Origin: CAYQQJ01 sp964419935
GTDB taxonomy: Bacteria > Pseudomonadota > Gammaproteobacteria > Pseudomonadales > Cellvibrionaceae
DNA length: 64,000 nt
Direction: 5' to 3'
NCBI GenBank assembly: GCA_964419935.1
Contig: CAYQQJ010000018.1
Coordinates: 1 to 64,000 of the forward strand
In this document: piece by piece, positions 9,005 through 17,192 of the stretch
Position numbering within the stretch: the first letter of the stretch is position 1
Layout: every line of letters starts with the position of its first letter
Position numbers and translations under genes: made by a program
Notes under the pieces: model-generated
The model's input: only the letters and a program-made list of their open reading frames with translations
The model's database searches: none
Told to the model about the DNA's origin: nothing

Positions 9005-9595
9005 ATGAAACCTGTTAAAAAATTGATCTCGTTATTCGCATTGTCGGTGGCTTCAGTAATGGCGATGCCTTCCAATGCGGCGGACTATGTGATTGATACA
9101 GAAGGGATGCATGCCTTTATACAGTTCCGTGTACAACACCTGGGGTACAGCTGGCTTTACGGGCGCTTTGATGACTTCTCCGGCAAGTTTACATTTGATG
9201 AGAAGAATCCCGAGAAAAATTCAGTATCTGTCACCATCGATACATCAAGCGTGAACACAAACCACGCCGAGCGGGACAAGCACCTCCGCGGCAGCGACTT
9301 TTTGGATGTCAAGAAATTTGGCGAAGCAAAATTTGTCAGCACCGCGTATAAGAAAACCGGCGATGATACCGGCAAGCTCACCGGCAATCTCACCTTGCAC
9401 GGAAAAACCAAGCCAGTAACCGTTGATGTCACACACATCGGCGGCGGCAAGGACCCTTGGGGCGGCTATCGCACCGGATTCCAGGGAACCACCACAATCA
9501 AACCCGACGAGTTCGGTATTTCCATGACGGAAAAACTCGGACCCGTTTCAGCTGAAGTGGAGTTGATCCTGTCAGTTGAAGGCGTACGTCAATAA
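9005..9595 (+). CDS. yceI: YceI family periplasmic lipid-binding protein
   Basis: A 196-residue secreted protein. Residues 1-25 are a signal peptide (KKLISLFALSVASVMA core, cleavage near SNA-AD). The mature part is a YceI lipocalin-like barrel: conserved DTEGMHAFIQFRVQHLG at the start, a central HAERDKHLRGSDFLDVKKF and a late DPWGGYRTGF. Members bind long polyprenoid or quinone-like lipids. A strong GGAGGAATTT ribosome binding site sets ATG 9005. It has 127 bp upstream of it and a good terminator after it, so it may be transcribed from its own promoter or together with b561. Confidence 0.93.
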   Translation: MKPVKKLISLFALSVASVMAMPSNAADYVIDTEGMHAFIQFRVQHLGYSWLYGRFDDFSGKFTFDEKNPEKNSVSVTIDTSSVNTNHAERDKHLRGSDFLDVKKFGEAKFVSTAYKKTGDDTGKLTGNLTLHGKTKPVTVDVTHIGGGKDPWGGYRTGFQGTTTIKPDEFGISMTEKLGPVSAEVELILSVEGVRQ

Positions 9596-9623
9596 CTAGC
9601 CCTGCAAAGGTCCGAACAAAAAA

Positions 9624-9651
9624 GGCCGCCTGATTCAGGTGGCCTTTTTTT
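9624..9651 (+). terminator. Rho-independent terminator of yceI
   Basis: Stem GGCCGCCTG/CAGGTGGCC (one G-T pair) with a 3-nt loop, followed by seven T. It sits 29 bp after the yceI stop. Confidence 0.85.
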
Positions 9652-9773
9652 ATGAGCAGAGAAAACTACATGAGACAAGGGTAGGGCGAATACGAAGCGG
9701 CTCGTCTCTAGTGCGATCTACCGGTAACTTTCGTTTCGAAGTCAGGTGTTAGTCGAGTGCACTAAAGTAGTTT

Positions 9774-9873
9774 GTCGTCAGGGATAAATTTTTTGAAACC
9801 CTCGCGGCAGGGACGCCGCGGGGGAGTCACAGGGACGTGTTTATGCGTTTTCAAAAAATTTACCCCTGATGAC
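9774..9873. repeat. 100-bp inverted-repeat element with REP-like core
   Basis: Two 25-nt arms (9774-9798 and 9849-9873) are inverted copies matching at 23 of 25 positions; each contains TAAATTTTTTGAAA or its near complement. The 50-bp interior carries a perfect CGCGGC/GCCGCG hairpin (9803-9820) and the phrase CACAGGGACGTGTTTA. A very similar CAGGGACGTATTCA phrase occurs in the cluster at 36187-36301. The rest of the stretch between yceI and tRNA-Asn (9652-9773, 9874-9988) shows nothing else recognisable. Confidence 0.7.
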
Positions 9874-9988
9874 ATGCGGATCGAAGCCTAGCACCGCCTT
9901 TATCGTAGGAGGCAGATAGGGGTTATCGCGGGATTGATCGGGAATCCGCCAATGATTAACACTTGCGTAGCAACAATCATTAGGTATT

Positions 9989-10016
9989 AAAAAAGGCCAC
10001 TCATCTCTGAGTGGCC
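9989..10016 (-). terminator. Terminator of the tRNA-Val/tRNA-Asn unit
   Basis: On the minus strand, stem GGCCACTCA/TGAGTGGCC with a 4-nt loop is followed by six T. It starts about 10 nt beyond the tRNA-Asn CCA end. Confidence 0.85.
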
Positions 10017-10025
10017 TTTGATATT

Positions 10026-10101
10026 TGGCTCCGCCTGCTGGGCTCGAACCAGCGACCCAATGATTAACAGTCATTTGCTCTACCAACTGAGCTAAGGCGG
10101 A
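10026..10101 (-). tRNA. tRNA-Asn (GTT)
   Basis: Complete cloverleaf on the minus strand: acceptor TCCGCCT/AGGCGGA, D-arm GCTCAGTTGGTAGAGC, anticodon loop centred on GTT, T-arm with GGTTCGAGCC, discriminator G and encoded CCA (76 nt). It is preceded by tRNA-Val about 157 bp upstream and followed by a terminator. Confidence 0.95.
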
Positions 10102-10258
10102 ATGGGTTAGAGGCTCTGGCCTCTGGAGGTTGCGTATATTAGTGGCCGGGCAGGCCGCTGTCAACCCCTGGTAAAAACTTCAACTCTTTGATTTTTCAGA
10201 ACTTATGCGGAGTATAAGAAATACTGAAAATCAGTGTCCTTTGCTTCCCAAAAAAGAA

Positions 10259-10335
10259 TGGTAGGACCGAGCGGATTTGAACCGCTGACCTCCACGATGT
10301 CAACGTGGCGCTCTAACCAACTGAGCTACGGTCCT
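10259..10335 (-). tRNA. tRNA-Val (GAC)
   Basis: Complete 77-nt cloverleaf on the minus strand: acceptor AGGACCG/CGGTCCT, anticodon stem CCACG/CGTGG around a loop with GAC, T-arm GGTTCAAATCC, discriminator A and encoded CCA. It is the first gene of a two-tRNA unit. Confidence 0.95.
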
Positions 10336-10351
10336 CCTGCAAAGGCCGCGT

Positions 10352-10380
10352 ATTGTAGCGGGTGTTTTGATAGAGGGCAA
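10352..10380 (-). promoter_or_regulatory. Promoter of the tRNA-Val/tRNA-Asn unit
   Basis: On the minus strand TTGCCC and TACAAT are separated by 17 bp and are followed by a GC-rich discriminator (ACGCGGCC), as expected of a stable-RNA promoter under stringent control. The predicted start is about 10 nt before the tRNA. Confidence 0.6.
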
Positions 10381-10464
10381 TAATAAAACGGCGCTTAAAC
10401 TCAATTTCTACCGGTATTAGCTCAGGAAGCAACCCGGTGGCTGCTTCCCATAACCATCCATCAA

Positions 10465-13044
10465 TTACAAGCTGCTGATAGCAGCAATACCGAGAGCGGC
10501 CTGATACATGATTTGCGTTACGCTGCTCCACATGGTTAGAGGATCAACACGATCCGTGTCTATAGGTACGATAATGGTGTCGCCTGGATCAATATTATTA
10601 GTGCCGCGAACAAACCAGGCAGATTTCTGTGGCAGGACTACACGCCCATTGGCCTTGACAATGTAAATGCGATCTTTGTCTGCATTCTCCTTGGTTCCGC
10701 CAGAGCGCATAATATATTCATAGGCATCCAGAGTATGATCAAAGAAATGCGAAGTGGGGTATTGCACTTCGCCTACAACGGTTACCGATGGCTTATAACG
10801 AGGTATAGAGAGAGTATCACCATCTTCCAGTTTGAAGTCATAGGCGGACGGGGTTTCCAGAATCTCGGGGAGGTCAATGACCATACGTCCCACGATCTGC
10901 ACGCTATCCAGGTTACTCAGCAATCGATCTGCTTCATCCGGTTGGATCTGCCCAGCCATGGCGCCTTCTTGCAGGTTATTTGCTGCTATGTCTGCCTCGA
11001 GTTTTTGACGCAGATCCGCGAGCCGCTCTTGTTCCAGTTGACGAAGATCTTCACGGGAAAAAATCGCACCTTTTGGGAAAGCATGAGGCGTCAGGCCACC
11101 GGCTCGTTCAAGTACTTGGATGAGCGTTTCGCCAGGCAGAATGGAATAAGTACCAGGAAAAAGTACTTCGCCGGAGATTGTGACAGTCTCTTTTTCTTGC
11201 CAAAGCGGTATCTGCTTGATTCGCAGTGTGTCGCCTGGTACCAATGTTTCATTTGACGTTTGCAGGTCTATAGGAACGTGAACAACGACTCTTTCGCGGT
11301 CTTCACTAATGCTGTACCGGGTCAGCTCTGCTTCAGTCCCGAGGGCGCTCTCAGTCAATCCGCCAGCCAGGTGTATGAGTTGCTCGGTTGTCATCCCCTG
11401 TGCTAACGGATATTCGCCTGGAAAACGAATGCTACCTGCGATCGTAACGGTTTTTTCTCGTTCCTGATATCGAGATTGAATTTGTAGGTCATTCAATATT
11501 TCGCCAAGCGAAGCTGTGCGGTCCGTTTCATAATCGAAGATAAAAAGCGTGTCACCTTGCTCAAGAACGGGATCGCCATCGCCGCCCTTATTGGCCCAAG
11601 CGTGCATAGGTGAGAAAACACGTATTTCTATTTGCTTGGTGTTTGGTATTTCCCGCTTTATGAGAGCTGCGTCCAGATCAGGATTGCTCAACATCTCGTT
11701 TACTGAGGGGATCAAGTCTGAAAAGTGCAGATTTTCCTTCCATGCATAAAGACCGGGGCGCTTGACGTGTCCCTCGATCCCGATGGCATCTTCTACGTTT
11801 TCAAGTATGGACGAAACTTCAATAGTGTCAGCATTCTGAATCGTGAAGTTTTTGCCGTGTGCGCTTGTCATATCCAAAGTGATCAAGGATTTTTCACCGC
11901 GGTGGTTGACCCTCAATACCCTGGTGAGCTCTGGGTGGCCTTGTGAGGTGTATCCTCCCGCAAGTTTGATGGCAGAAGCTGCTGTTATCTCGTCACTCAT
12001 CTCATAAATGGCTGGCCGCTTGACTTCACCCTGGACGGCAACAGTTCTTCCTACAGTAGGAATGAATATCACATCACCCGGCAGCAAACGGGCATCGTTG
12101 CTTGTGTCACCCTGGAGCAACAGATCATACACATCTAAGGTTGTAACGGTCTTACCCTGCCGCTTTAGCTGAATGTTGCGCAATGATCCCATTCGGGTGA
12201 CGCCACCGCTGGCGAAAAGAGCATTGGTCATGGTTGAAAGTGCGTTGACGGTGTAAGAGCCGGGTTGCATGGCTTCACCTAATACGAAAACGCGGATCGT
12301 GCGCAGGCTTCCCATTGTGATGGAACTTCTCACGCCAATCATTTGCTCAGTGACTACGGTATTGATCACGTCTTGGGCTTGGGTAAATGTAAGGCCAGCA
12401 ATATTTATGGGGCCTATGTTCGGAAACTGAACTTGTCCTTCCCGTGTTACAGTAAGGTTATGTGTGGTGTTTTCTTTGCCGTACAGTTGTACAACAAGCG
12501 TATCGCCAGGCCCCATGACGTAATCAGCAGGTACTGGTCCTGCCTTTATCGGTGCAAATGCCTGGGGCTCAATAGCGGTAAACAGGTCGTATCCGAACGC
12601 CCGGAATTCATCTTTTTCGGTAAACTTCTGTCCGGTTATCTGTAAGTACAATTTGAGAAAGTCTTCCCGTGGCAAAGTCTTGAACCGGAATTCAAATAGA
12701 CGATTGAATTCTTCTTGAGACAGGGTGTTGTATTGCTCCTGAAGATCAATCCGATCACTGGGGGAAATAATGAAGTTTGGGTCCAGCGGGTTCATGCGCA
12801 CCAATGACGGTTCGCTGGCACCACCGCTTCGGCCCACTGTTTGGTCCGAGGGTTGCTGTTGAATCTGCTTGCCGATAAGTGCATCAATATCAATGCCCAT
12901 GGATTCAGCCAATGCCCGCTGTTGTTGTGGCGACATGGCTTTGAACTGCTCAATCTGTGCTGGCGACGGTTGAAGTTGCGCTGCTGCTGCAGCGCCATAG
13001 CAGCAAAGAATGGCGAAGCAGACGATGCGGGTAAATCTGGTCAT
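10465..13044 (-). CDS. Large SLBB-domain polysaccharide export protein (Wza-like)
   Basis: An 859-residue exported protein likely involved in moving capsule or exopolysaccharide across the outer membrane. Residues 1-22 are a signal peptide (FAILCCYGAAAAA). A polysaccharide-export domain begins near residue 172 (YVMGPGDTLVVQLYGKE), followed by repeated SLBB-type units, recognisable by recurring patterns such as VFVLGEAMQPGSYTV, VAVQGEVKRPAIYEM, VTIAGSIRFPGEYPL and VTISGEVLFPGTYSI. No lipobox cysteine is evident, unlike classical Wza. It is more than twice the size of Wza and resembles the long SLBB proteins of marine gammaproteobacteria. It lies 51 bp downstream of the Wzi-like gene in the same operon. 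Confidence 0.85.
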   Translation of the reverse strand: MTRFTRIVCFAILCCYGAAAAAQLQPSPAQIEQFKAMSPQQQRALAESMGIDIDALIGKQIQQQPSDQTVGRSGGASEPSLVRMNPLDPNFIISPSDRIDLQEQYNTLSQEEFNRLFEFRFKTLPREDFLKLYLQITGQKFTEKDEFRAFGYDLFTAIEPQAFAPIKAGPVPADYVMGPGDTLVVQLYGKENTTHNLTVTREGQVQFPNIGPINIAGLTFTQAQDVINTVVTEQMIGVRSSITMGSLRTIRVFVLGEAMQPGSYTVNALSTMTNALFASGGVTRMGSLRNIQLKRQGKTVTTLDVYDLLLQGDTSNDARLLPGDVIFIPTVGRTVAVQGEVKRPAIYEMSDEITAASAIKLAGGYTSQGHPELTRVLRVNHRGEKSLITLDMTSAHGKNFTIQNADTIEVSSILENVEDAIGIEGHVKRPGLYAWKENLHFSDLIPSVNEMLSNPDLDAALIKREIPNTKQIEIRVFSPMHAWANKGGDGDPVLEQGDTLFIFDYETDRTASLGEILNDLQIQSRYQEREKTVTIAGSIRFPGEYPLAQGMTTEQLIHLAGGLTESALGTEAELTRYSISEDRERVVVHVPIDLQTSNETLVPGDTLRIKQIPLWQEKETVTISGEVLFPGTYSILPGETLIQVLERAGGLTPHAFPKGAIFSREDLRQLEQERLADLRQKLEADIAANNLQEGAMAGQIQPDEADRLLSNLDSVQIVGRMVIDLPEILETPSAYDFKLEDGDTLSIPRYKPSVTVVGEVQYPTSHFFDHTLDAYEYIMRSGGTKENADKDRIYIVKANGRVVLPQKSAWFVRGTNNIDPGDTIIVPIDTDRVDPLTMWSSVTQIMYQAALGIAAISSL

Positions 13045-13095
13045 GAATGATCCTGTAAACTGATGTTTTGTGGCTGACAGCTTGTAATTACAATA

Positions 13096-14589
13096 TTAGA
13101 GTCGCAGCTCGTAGGTAAAGGAAATGCCTGTTTCCACCGGTTCTTCGCGGATCAACAGGGAAGTATTGTAGTACTGGCCGCCCACAATTATTTGGCTTCG
13201 ATTAGAAATGGGCAGCGCATATTCTGCGGTGGCATAAACCAACTCTCGTGTTTCAGGGCCGAAAACATTGCCGCCAGGGGAGCTGGTGTCTGTGTCATCA
13301 ACATTGAGTTTGCCGCCACCGATTGTCCAGTTAATATGATGGCCATTGGGGAAGGCGTGGAAACCTTTGAAAGCCAGCAGTTCGCTGTCATTATCTGTAG
13401 AGGCACCCAGGGGCCTGCCGCGGTAACGGTAGCCCGATGGATAGCGTGGGTGCTCGTAGGCAACGTTGGGTGTACCACCTTTATTAAATTCCATGGTCGT
13501 GTTGCTGGCTTCCACTACTAGCCGGTTATGGACTGATCCTGCAAGAAAACTGGTTTCGATACCCGCTAAGCCCAAATACTTATAGGGGAGGCCGCCGGCT
13601 TCATCTTCGCCGATTAGTTGACCATAAAATGCGCCCGAAACACCAGCAATCGTATGGCTCAGGCGCCAGTCAAAGCCACCCAGTTGGTTGCCAGGCTCAT
13701 TCGATGCGTCTAGCCCATTGGAGCCGCGGTTATCCTTGCCAACCATCATTTTCCAGAAGGTTCCTAAATCCTCTGGCCGTCCTTCACCTCCCCACTGTGC
13801 GGCGCGAGAGAGGCCTAGTTCCAGCTTTTTGAATGGTTTGAACGTGATGCGCATACCGAACAGCTTGGCCTCGGGAGTTGCGCGATCACTCTCCGTCTGA
13901 TTCACGAACATCCGAAGATCCCAAGGGCCAAGCCATTCAAGAACGGGAAAATCGAATGCTCGATTGTCGACACGACTGAGAAATACGCCTGGCGTCGGGC
14001 GGGCATTGTTGGAAAGGATGAGGCTGGACTGCCAACCGGGGCCCCACCAGCGGTCAATAGCGCCTACGCCCAAAGCCCAATTGCCGATGATGCCGGCGAT
14101 GTAGGATCCATCGGCTCGATAGCGTTGTCCGTCAATGGTGTCACCTACGGCAGAAGCCTGAACTCGAATAGCCCAGTGGTTTCCAGTATAGCTGGCATAA
14201 CTGCTGCTTTCGATTCGCTCCCGGGAATTTGCGGAAAAATCGCTCAAACCCGGTCTGCTGGTACTTGCCGTAATGCGTTGGCCGGCCTTTGCGGCTGTTT
14301 GAGCTCGACGAAGTTCATGCCTGAGGTATTGGTAAGACCAGATCTGGCTTTCAGATAGTTTGGAGTGGTCAATCTGATCAAGTTCACGACTGATGCCGCG
14401 CCACATGACCGGCCATGTGGTTAGGGATAGGTTGATCAGGCCCGCATCGGCAAGCACCTGTAGGTGATGGCGGCTGCGTTCGCTGCCCGCGTCAATCCAC
14501 GGCTCTGCAACCAGTATGGCACTCTGCGTTAATGCGAATACCACAAGCAAAAATTGTGTTGCGAGACGCTGTCGGCGAGGGAATTTCAA
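13096..14589 (-). CDS. wzi: Capsule assembly Wzi family outer-membrane protein
   Basis: An outer-membrane beta-barrel of the Wzi family, which in E. coli helps anchor capsule to the cell surface. The body has the family pattern (EPWIDAGSERSRHHLQVLADAG near the N-terminus, then RWWGPGWQSSLILSNNARPTPG and many alternating aromatic strands) and ends in the amphipathic ISFTYELRL typical of barrels. The frame extends to a TTG at 14637, but a TTG at 14589 preceded by GGAAAG gives a normal signal peptide (KFPRRQR, then a hydrophobic run, cleavage near VAE) and a reasonable leader; this start is preferred. It is the first gene of the pair with the SLBB protein. Confidence 0.8.
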   Translation of the reverse strand: MKFPRRQRLATQFLLVVFALTQSAILVAEPWIDAGSERSRHHLQVLADAGLINLSLTTWPVMWRGISRELDQIDHSKLSESQIWSYQYLRHELRRAQTAAKAGQRITASTSRPGLSDFSANSRERIESSSYASYTGNHWAIRVQASAVGDTIDGQRYRADGSYIAGIIGNWALGVGAIDRWWGPGWQSSLILSNNARPTPGVFLSRVDNRAFDFPVLEWLGPWDLRMFVNQTESDRATPEAKLFGMRITFKPFKKLELGLSRAAQWGGEGRPEDLGTFWKMMVGKDNRGSNGLDASNEPGNQLGGFDWRLSHTIAGVSGAFYGQLIGEDEAGGLPYKYLGLAGIETSFLAGSVHNRLVVEASNTTMEFNKGGTPNVAYEHPRYPSGYRYRGRPLGASTDNDSELLAFKGFHAFPNGHHINWTIGGGKLNVDDTDTSSPGGNVFGPETRELVYATAEYALPISNRSQIIVGGQYYNTSLLIREEPVETGISFTYELRL

Positions 14590-14654
14590 ACCTGTCTTTC
14601 CATGTGGGTGATGCCGGTGGGGCACAGAGTATGACAATAATTACGGGAGCATGC

Positions 14655-14682
14655 ATCTTAGGGTATTTTTCGACTCAGTCAA
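14655..14682 (-). promoter_or_regulatory. Promoter of the wzi-SLBB operon
   Basis: On the minus strand TTGACT and TAAGAT are separated by 16 bp, placing a transcription start near 14648, just upstream of the Wzi reading frame. Confidence 0.5.
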
Positions 14683-14782
14683 TGTTCAGTTCATATAAAA
14701 ATGTAAGAGAGTTCAGGATTTCATCGCGGCTCCAAACTTGCTGCTGCAGTCGTGGCAATACGGGTGCGGAGCCTATCGCAGC

Positions 14783-14811
14783 TTGCAGCCTGCACCTCAT
14801 CCCCATATACT
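14783..14811 (+). promoter_or_regulatory. thrS: Likely thrS-operon promoter
   Basis: TTGCAG and TATACT separated by exactly 17 bp, followed by a GC-rich discriminator (GCGACGCC). This is the best sigma-70 promoter between wzi and thrS. It lies 22 bp upstream of the palindromic element, so a transcript from here carries the whole element in its 5' leader. Confidence 0.55.
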
Positions 14812-14832
14812 GCGACGCCTCAATTTAACTAA

Positions 14833-15144
14833 GGGCACCTCTATTAATTGATTGCGGCCTCTGGCTTTCAGGCGCAATGCGTATCAAGGCATCTCGTACA
14901 GCAATACTGGTTGTCTTGCGAAACGGGATAACGCTGAGACGCTTTGCGCCTGGAAGCCCCGAAGGGCGCGGTCTGACAGGCGCTATTGCTGCGTTGGGTT
15001 GCTCACCAAGGACAGCCAGCCTTGGTCTTCGCAACCCGCCTTGCACTAGCGCCTGTCAGTCCACGCACGACTGCATGGATGCAGGAGGTAGAGCGAAGCA
15101 GGAAGCCAGAGCCGAGAGACCACAATCAATTAGTAGAGGTGCCC
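14833..15144. mobile_element. 312-bp MITE-like palindromic element in the thrS leader
   Basis: Terminal inverted repeats at 14833-14854 and 15123-15144 match at 21 of 22 positions and begin GGGCACCTCTA; similarity continues inward (CTCTGGCTT opposite AAGCCAGAG). The interior contains a second perfect 12-bp inverted repeat, CTGACAGGCGCT (14973-14984) and AGCGCCTGTCAG (15048-15059), enclosing GGGTTGC/GCAACCC and ACCAAGG/CCTTGGT, plus TGCATGGATGCA. No transposase frame fits inside. No clear target-site duplication is seen at the flanks. The form is that of a non-autonomous miniature element. It occupies most of the non-coding stretch 14638-15191. Confidence 0.7.
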
Positions 15145-15191
15145 TGTATCACGTGGCCTTTGGTAGGGGTCACCACTGAAAAGGAAACCCA

Positions 15192-17123
15192 ATGCCGGTT
15201 ATTACTCTTCCCGACGGCTCCCAGCGTACGTTCGACAATCCTGTCAGTGTTCTTGATGTCGCCAGCGACATAGGTCCCGGGCTGGCCAAGGCGACCCTGG
15301 GCGGCCAAGTTGACGGAAAAGAAGTCGACGCCAGTTATCTCATCGAGAAGGATTCCAGTCTGTCCATCATTACGGCGAAGTCCGATGAGGGGCTGGATAT
15401 CATCCGTCATTCCTCTGCCCATTTGTTGGCTCAGGCGGTGAAAGAGCTGTTTCCCGAAGCGCAGGTAACCATCGGGCCGGTGATCGAGAACGGTTTCTAC
15501 TACGATTTTGCGTACAGTCGGCCTTTTACCCCGGAAGATCTTCAGGCAATTGAAGACAAGATGAGCGAGCTGTCCAAGGCGGACCTGCCGGTATCCCGCC
15601 GTGTGCTGTCCCGGGATGAGGCGGTGGCGTATTTCCGCGGCATTGGCGAAGTCTATAAGGCGGAGATCATAGAAGGCATCCCTGCGGATCAAGAGCTTTC
15701 CTTATATAGGCAGGGCGATTTCGAAGACTTATGCCGAGGCCCCCACGTCCCGTCGACAGGGGCTATTCAGTACTTCAAGTTGATGAAGGTCGCAGGCGCC
15801 TACTGGCGGGGAGACTCGAACAATGAAATGCTCCAGCGTATCTACGGCACTGCCTGGGCGAGCAAAAAAGACCTGAAAGCCTATTTGAACCGGCTGGAAG
15901 AGGCTGAAAAACGGGACCACCGCAAACTGGGCAAAAAGCACGACCTGTTTCACATACAGGAAGAAGCGCCAGGAATGGTCTTCTGGCACCCCAATGGCTG
16001 GACGGTGTACACAGCGATTGAATCCTATATGCGCGAGGTACAGCGCGCCAATGGCTATCAGGAAATCCGAACCCCTCAGGTTGTGGACCGTAGTTTGTGG
16101 GAAAGGTCCGGCCATTGGGACAAGTTCCGCGACAACATGTTTACGGTGGAATCCGAGGCCCGTGACTACGCCGTCAAGCCAATGAACTGTCCCTGCCATG
16201 TGCAGGTGTTCAACCAGGGCTTGAAAAGTTACCGGGATCTGCCGTTGCGCCTGGCTGAATTTGGCAGCTGCCATCGCAATGAAGCGTCTGGCACGCTGCA
16301 GGGGTTGATGCGAGTGCGCGGGTTTGTGCAGGACGACGCCCATATCTTCTGTTCCGAGGCCATGATTCAGGAAGAGGTCTCGGTTTTCACGGATTTGCTG
16401 TATCAGGTGTATGCGGATTTCGGCTTCACGGACGTCATTATCCGCTTGTCCACTCGGCCTGAGCAGCGCGTCGGCACCGATGAAGGCTGGGACAAGGCCG
16501 AGAAAGCCTTGGCTGAAGCATTGGATGCCAAGGGGCTGGATTGGCAGGAGTTGCCGGGGGAGGGGGCGTTCTATGGCCCCAAGATCGAGTTTTCCCTGAA
16601 GGACTGTATCGGACGGGTGTGGCAATGCGGCACAATTCAGGTTGATTTTTCGATGCCGGGGCGCCTCGATGCGCAATATGTGGCAGAAGATGGCTCGCGC
16701 CAGGTGCCGGTTATGTTGCATCGCGCCATACTGGGATCATTTGAGCGATTCATTGGTGTTTTGATTGAACATTATGAAGGGGCTTTTCCTGCCTGGTTGG
16801 CTCCGCAGCAGGCCGTAATCCTGAATATTACGGACAAACAGGCCGATTATGTGAAAAAAGTGGAAAAAAGCCTCCAGAACAAAGGTTTCCGGGTCATTTC
16901 CGACTTGAGAAATGAGAAGATCGGCTTTAAAATCCGCGAGCACACTATTCAGAAGGTTCCATATCTGCTGGTTGTGGGCGATCAGGAGGTTGAAAACAAC
17001 ACCCTGGCCGTGCGCAAACGCGGTGGAGAAGATCTCGGAACCCTTTCCCTTGAGGCATTTGCCGACCATTTGGCCGCTGATATCGCAGCCAAAAGCCGAG
17101 TTGATCGCCAAAAGGCTGAGTAA
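15192..17123 (+). CDS. thrS: Threonine--tRNA ligase
   Basis: Class II aminoacyl-tRNA synthetase charging tRNA-Thr. The N-terminal TGS domain is at about 1-61 and the editing domain follows with the HSSAH motif at 73-77. The catalytic core carries MNCPCH at 331-336 (zinc-ligand Cys333) and the class II motifs (FRNEASGTLQGLMRVRGFVQDDAH pattern). The C-terminal anticodon-binding domain begins near residue 540. At 643 residues it equals E. coli ThrRS (642). AAGGAAACCC precedes ATG 15192. It heads thrS-infC-rpmI-rplT; its leader carries the palindromic element described above, so any operator-type autoregulation would have to work in that context. Confidence 0.97.
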   Translation: MPVITLPDGSQRTFDNPVSVLDVASDIGPGLAKATLGGQVDGKEVDASYLIEKDSSLSIITAKSDEGLDIIRHSSAHLLAQAVKELFPEAQVTIGPVIENGFYYDFAYSRPFTPEDLQAIEDKMSELSKADLPVSRRVLSRDEAVAYFRGIGEVYKAEIIEGIPADQELSLYRQGDFEDLCRGPHVPSTGAIQYFKLMKVAGAYWRGDSNNEMLQRIYGTAWASKKDLKAYLNRLEEAEKRDHRKLGKKHDLFHIQEEAPGMVFWHPNGWTVYTAIESYMREVQRANGYQEIRTPQVVDRSLWERSGHWDKFRDNMFTVESEARDYAVKPMNCPCHVQVFNQGLKSYRDLPLRLAEFGSCHRNEASGTLQGLMRVRGFVQDDAHIFCSEAMIQEEVSVFTDLLYQVYADFGFTDVIIRLSTRPEQRVGTDEGWDKAEKALAEALDAKGLDWQELPGEGAFYGPKIEFSLKDCIGRVWQCGTIQVDFSMPGRLDAQYVAEDGSRQVPVMLHRAILGSFERFIGVLIEHYEGAFPAWLAPQQAVILNITDKQADYVKKVEKSLQNKGFRVISDLRNEKIGFKIREHTIQKVPYLLVVGDQEVENNTLAVRKRGGEDLGTLSLEAFADHLAADIAAKSRVDRQKAE

Positions 17124-17192
17124 CCACGCTACTGGAGTCGGCTGAGCAGAATCAGCGGGCCAGTCGCACAAACAAGACAGGAGAGTTTGACT

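Noticed and set aside
10026..10335. Integrated element attachment site at the tRNA pair
   Set aside because: No integrase nearby and no duplicated tRNA 3' end seen in the window.
14833..15144. Full insertion sequence
   Set aside because: Only 312 bp, with no transposase-like frame on either strand; treated as a non-autonomous element.
15729..16721. 330-codon frame antisense to thrS
   Set aside because: No recognisable domain; lies wholly within a confident synthetase gene.
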